Positions 62,399-64,000 of a stretch of DNA of 64,000 nucleotides are shown piece by piece. The position numbers and the translations under genes were made by a program. Numbering within the stretch: the stretch's first letter is position 1; each line of letters begins with the position of its first letter. The stretch spans positions 1-64,000 of the forward strand of contig ONTZ01000015.1 in the NCBI GenBank assembly GCA_900320905.1. Reading direction: 5' to 3'. The notes beneath the pieces are model-generated. The model was not told where the DNA came from, ran no database searches, and saw nothing but the letters and a program-made list of their open reading frames with translations. The stretch comes from an uncultured Prevotella sp. (GTDB lineage Bacteria > Bacteroidota > Bacteroidia > Bacteroidales > Bacteroidaceae).

Positions 62399-63477
62399 TG
62401 TCCGCTTATGCCATCTATCGTTTACCGCATGCTGATCATGCGACGCTGATTCAGCAGACGGAAGGGGAGCCTTCGGAATACCAATTGTGTTCAGAACTCA
62501 ATGGCAAGCGGGGTTTTGTCGTTGCGCCTTTCCAAGTGACTGCCCAGCAGCCTATCCTCATGATACGTCCAGACAAGGTTGAATCGGTGGATGTTTCAGG
62601 ATCAGGGGGACAGGTCCAAGGATCAGGGGGACAGGTCCATGATTCGGCTGAAAGCCAGAATCACGCGACCTGTCCCCCCGATCCTGCTTACGCCATCGAT
62701 TTTGCCAATTACCATGCCCAATTGGAGACGGGTCTTTTCCGTAAGATTGTGCTGGCTCGTTGTGTTGATGAGGTGTCAGAAGAGACGATCTCCCCTATGA
62801 AACTCTTCCATCGTGCTTGTACGCTCTATCCCCGTATGTTCATTTCATTGGTGTCAACACCTAAGAGTGGCGTATGGCTCACTGCCACGCCAGAGATACT
62901 TCTTGAAGGAAAGGGTTCGAATTGGCGCACCATCGCCCTGGCGGGTACGATGAAGTTGGCTGGCGACCAGTTGATAGGCGAGGGCGAGACGGTCTGCTGG
63001 CCGACGAAGGACATTCAGGAGCAGCGTATCGTCACCACCTATATTGCAGAGTGTCTGGAACAGTTTACTGGCGATTTCCACGAGGAAGGACCTCGTACAG
63101 TCCGTGCCGCCAATCTCGTTCATCTACGGAGTGATTTCACCTTCTCGCTACCGGATTGTCAACATCTCGGCGACCTGCTCCATACACTTCATCCCACCCC
63201 TGCTGTCTGTGGTCTGCCAAAGCGGGAGACCTTCAACTTCATCATTCAGAATGAGCATTCGCCTCGCCGTTATTATAGTGGATTCATGGGTATGCTCGAC
63301 CCTGTCGGCGACACCCATCTCTACGTGTCGCTCCGTTGCATGAATATCGAGGGGAATCAGTATCACCTCTATGCCGGAGGTGGTCTGTTGAAGGACAGTA
63401 TACTGGAGCAGGAATGGCAGGAAACGGAGGCGAAACTTGAAACCATGCGAAGATGTATAGCAATAAAGAAAATGTAA
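62398..63477 (+). CDS. menF: isochorismate synthase with a repeat-derived insert
   Basis: Protein of 359 residues of the chorismate-binding family, catalysing chorismate to isochorismate, the first menaquinone step. Core segments are [25 protein letters not shown] and YAGGGL near the C-terminus. Between the short N-terminal part and the core lie about 29 residues (about 68-96, [18 protein letters not shown]) encoded by a palindromic DNA repeat. The frame stays open, so the protein is probably functional with a flexible insert. menD starts inside its last 25 bp. Confidence 0.88.
   Translation: MSAYAIYRLPHADHATLIQQTEGEPSEYQLCSELNGKRGFVVAPFQVTAQQPILMIRPDKVESVDVSGSGGQVQGSGGQVHDSAESQNHATCPPDPAYAIDFANYHAQLETGLFRKIVLARCVDEVSEETISPMKLFHRACTLYPRMFISLVSTPKSGVWLTATPEILLEGKGSNWRTIALAGTMKLAGDQLIGEGETVCWPTKDIQEQRIVTTYIAECLEQFTGDFHEEGPRTVRAANLVHLRSDFTFSLPDCQHLGDLLHTLHPTPAVCGLPKRETFNFIIQNEHSPRRYYSGFMGMLDPVGDTHLYVSLRCMNIEGNQYHLYAGGGLLKDSILEQEWQETEAKLETMRRCIAIKKM
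62599..62684. repeat. REP-like palindromic element inside menF
   Basis: Two direct copies of GGATCAGGGGGACAGGTCCA (62599-62618 and 62620-62639) are followed by an inner hairpin GATTCGGCT / AGCCAGAATC and an inverted copy GACCTGTCCCCCCGATCC (62667-62684). The direct repeat has a 21-bp period, preserving the frame. Confidence 0.88.
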
Positions 63478-64000
63478 ATATCCTGACAGCGCTTTTGGTG
63501 GCGCATGGTGTGCGTTATGCCGTCTGTTGTCCGGGGAGCAGGAATTCACCCATTGTGCATAACCTCCATGCGTGTCCAGATATTGAGTGCTATCCTGTGA
63601 CTGATGAGCGCAGCGCAGGCTTTTATGCCTTGGGCATGAGTCAGGTGCTAAAAGAGCCTGTAGTGGTCTGTGTCACTTCTGGTACAGCATTATTGAATCT
63701 CGCTCCTGCCGTTGCTGAGGCTTATTACCAGCACATCCCTCTGGTGGTGATCTCTGCCGATCGCCCTCAGGCATGGATTGACCAACTCGACGGTCAGACG
63801 CTTCCTCAGCCCGATGCCTTAGGGCGGTTTGTGAAGAAAGCGGTTTCTTTGCCAGAATCCCACGACGATGAAAGCCGCTGGTACTGCAATCGCCTTGTCA
63901 ATGAGGCTTTGCTTGAGACGCACCATCATGGCTATGGACCAGTCCATATCAACGTTCCCATTTCGGAGCCATTGTTCGATTATACCGTTTCCGAATTGCC
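63453..64000 (+). CDS. menD: SEPHCHC synthase, truncated by the window end
   Basis: The first 182 codons of MenD, starting at ATG 63453 and open to the end of the window. [12 protein letters not shown] (about 23-34) and [11 protein letters not shown] (about 49-59, ThDP-site Glu-type region), then [19 protein letters not shown], are the family's N-terminal ThDP-binding pattern. It joins isochorismate and 2-oxoglutarate in menaquinone synthesis. It overlaps menF by 25 bp, so translation is coupled. Confidence 0.93.
   Translation, partial: MYSNKENVNILTALLVAHGVRYAVCCPGSRNSPIVHNLHACPDIECYPVTDERSAGFYALGMSQVLKEPVVVCVTSGTALLNLAPAVAEAYYQHIPLVVISADRPQAWIDQLDGQTLPQPDALGRFVKKAVSLPESHDDESRWYCNRLVNEALLETHHHGYGPVHINVPISEPLFDYTVSEL

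Overview
The window is a chromosomal segment of a gut- or rumen-type Bacteroidales, most likely Prevotellaceae (Prevotella/Segatella). The main signs are two SusC/SusD pairs with SusE-position lipoproteins, hybrid sensor/AraC regulators, DUF4230 and DUF4738 lipoproteins, a type IX-like C-terminal tail, and many Bacteroidetes promoters with the -7 box TAnnTTTG. No rRNA, tRNA, transposase, prophage or CRISPR array was seen.

Layout. 0-3.3 kb: an unrecognised protein with a saccharopine dehydrogenase-family enzyme, then a NhaD antiporter. 3.3-13 kb: one minus-strand operon of four PAS sensor kinases with no response regulator, alternating kinases with a normal phosphoacceptor His and kinases with Tyr in its place. 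13.1-14.7 kb: frr and rsgA. 14.7-41.3 kb: a large fructan (levan/inulin-type) utilisation region. Its first half has a LacI-type sensor regulator, a divergent SGNH hydrolase, susC, susD, a surface binding lipoprotein, a divergent GH32-like protein and a carbohydrate-binding-like protein. Its second half has a second regulator, susC, susD, a binding lipoprotein and a surface GH32, then a convergent operon of periplasmic GH32, sugar permease and fructokinase. 41.5-47.1 kb: an S9 peptidase, a HAD nucleotidase and cobS-cobU-cobT. 47.1-47.6 kb: a cobalamin riboswitch whose only downstream gene is a 29-residue membrane microprotein. 47.6-54.8 kb: an MBL hydrolase, a TPR histidine kinase, an AGCS symporter, two DUF4230 proteins, a candidate small RNA, a DUF4738 lipoprotein and an AI-2E family permease. 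54.8-59.8 kb: operon lysS-gpsA-pgi-HAD phosphatase. 60-64 kb: two tandem ROK kinases followed by menI, menF and a truncated menD.

Fructan logic. Surface lipoproteins bind and cut fructan, SusCD pairs import oligosaccharides, the periplasmic GH32 releases fructose, and the permease and fructokinase move fructose into glycolysis. A shared operator (ATCGTTCAT / ATGAACGAT) precedes both susC genes, the SGNH gene, the GH32-permease-kinase operon and one promoter with no gene. Its GAACG core lies 25, 36, 36, 57 and 57 nt from the -7 boxes, always on about the same helical face.

The least ordinary points are the Tyr-for-His kinases, the two hybrid regulators without an ATPase domain, the shared operator with its gene-less promoter, the B12-controlled microprotein, short-period (7, 8 and 10 bp) tandem repeats at gene junctions, and a palindromic repeat inserted in frame in menF. 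All calls come from reading the sequence; no database search was possible.
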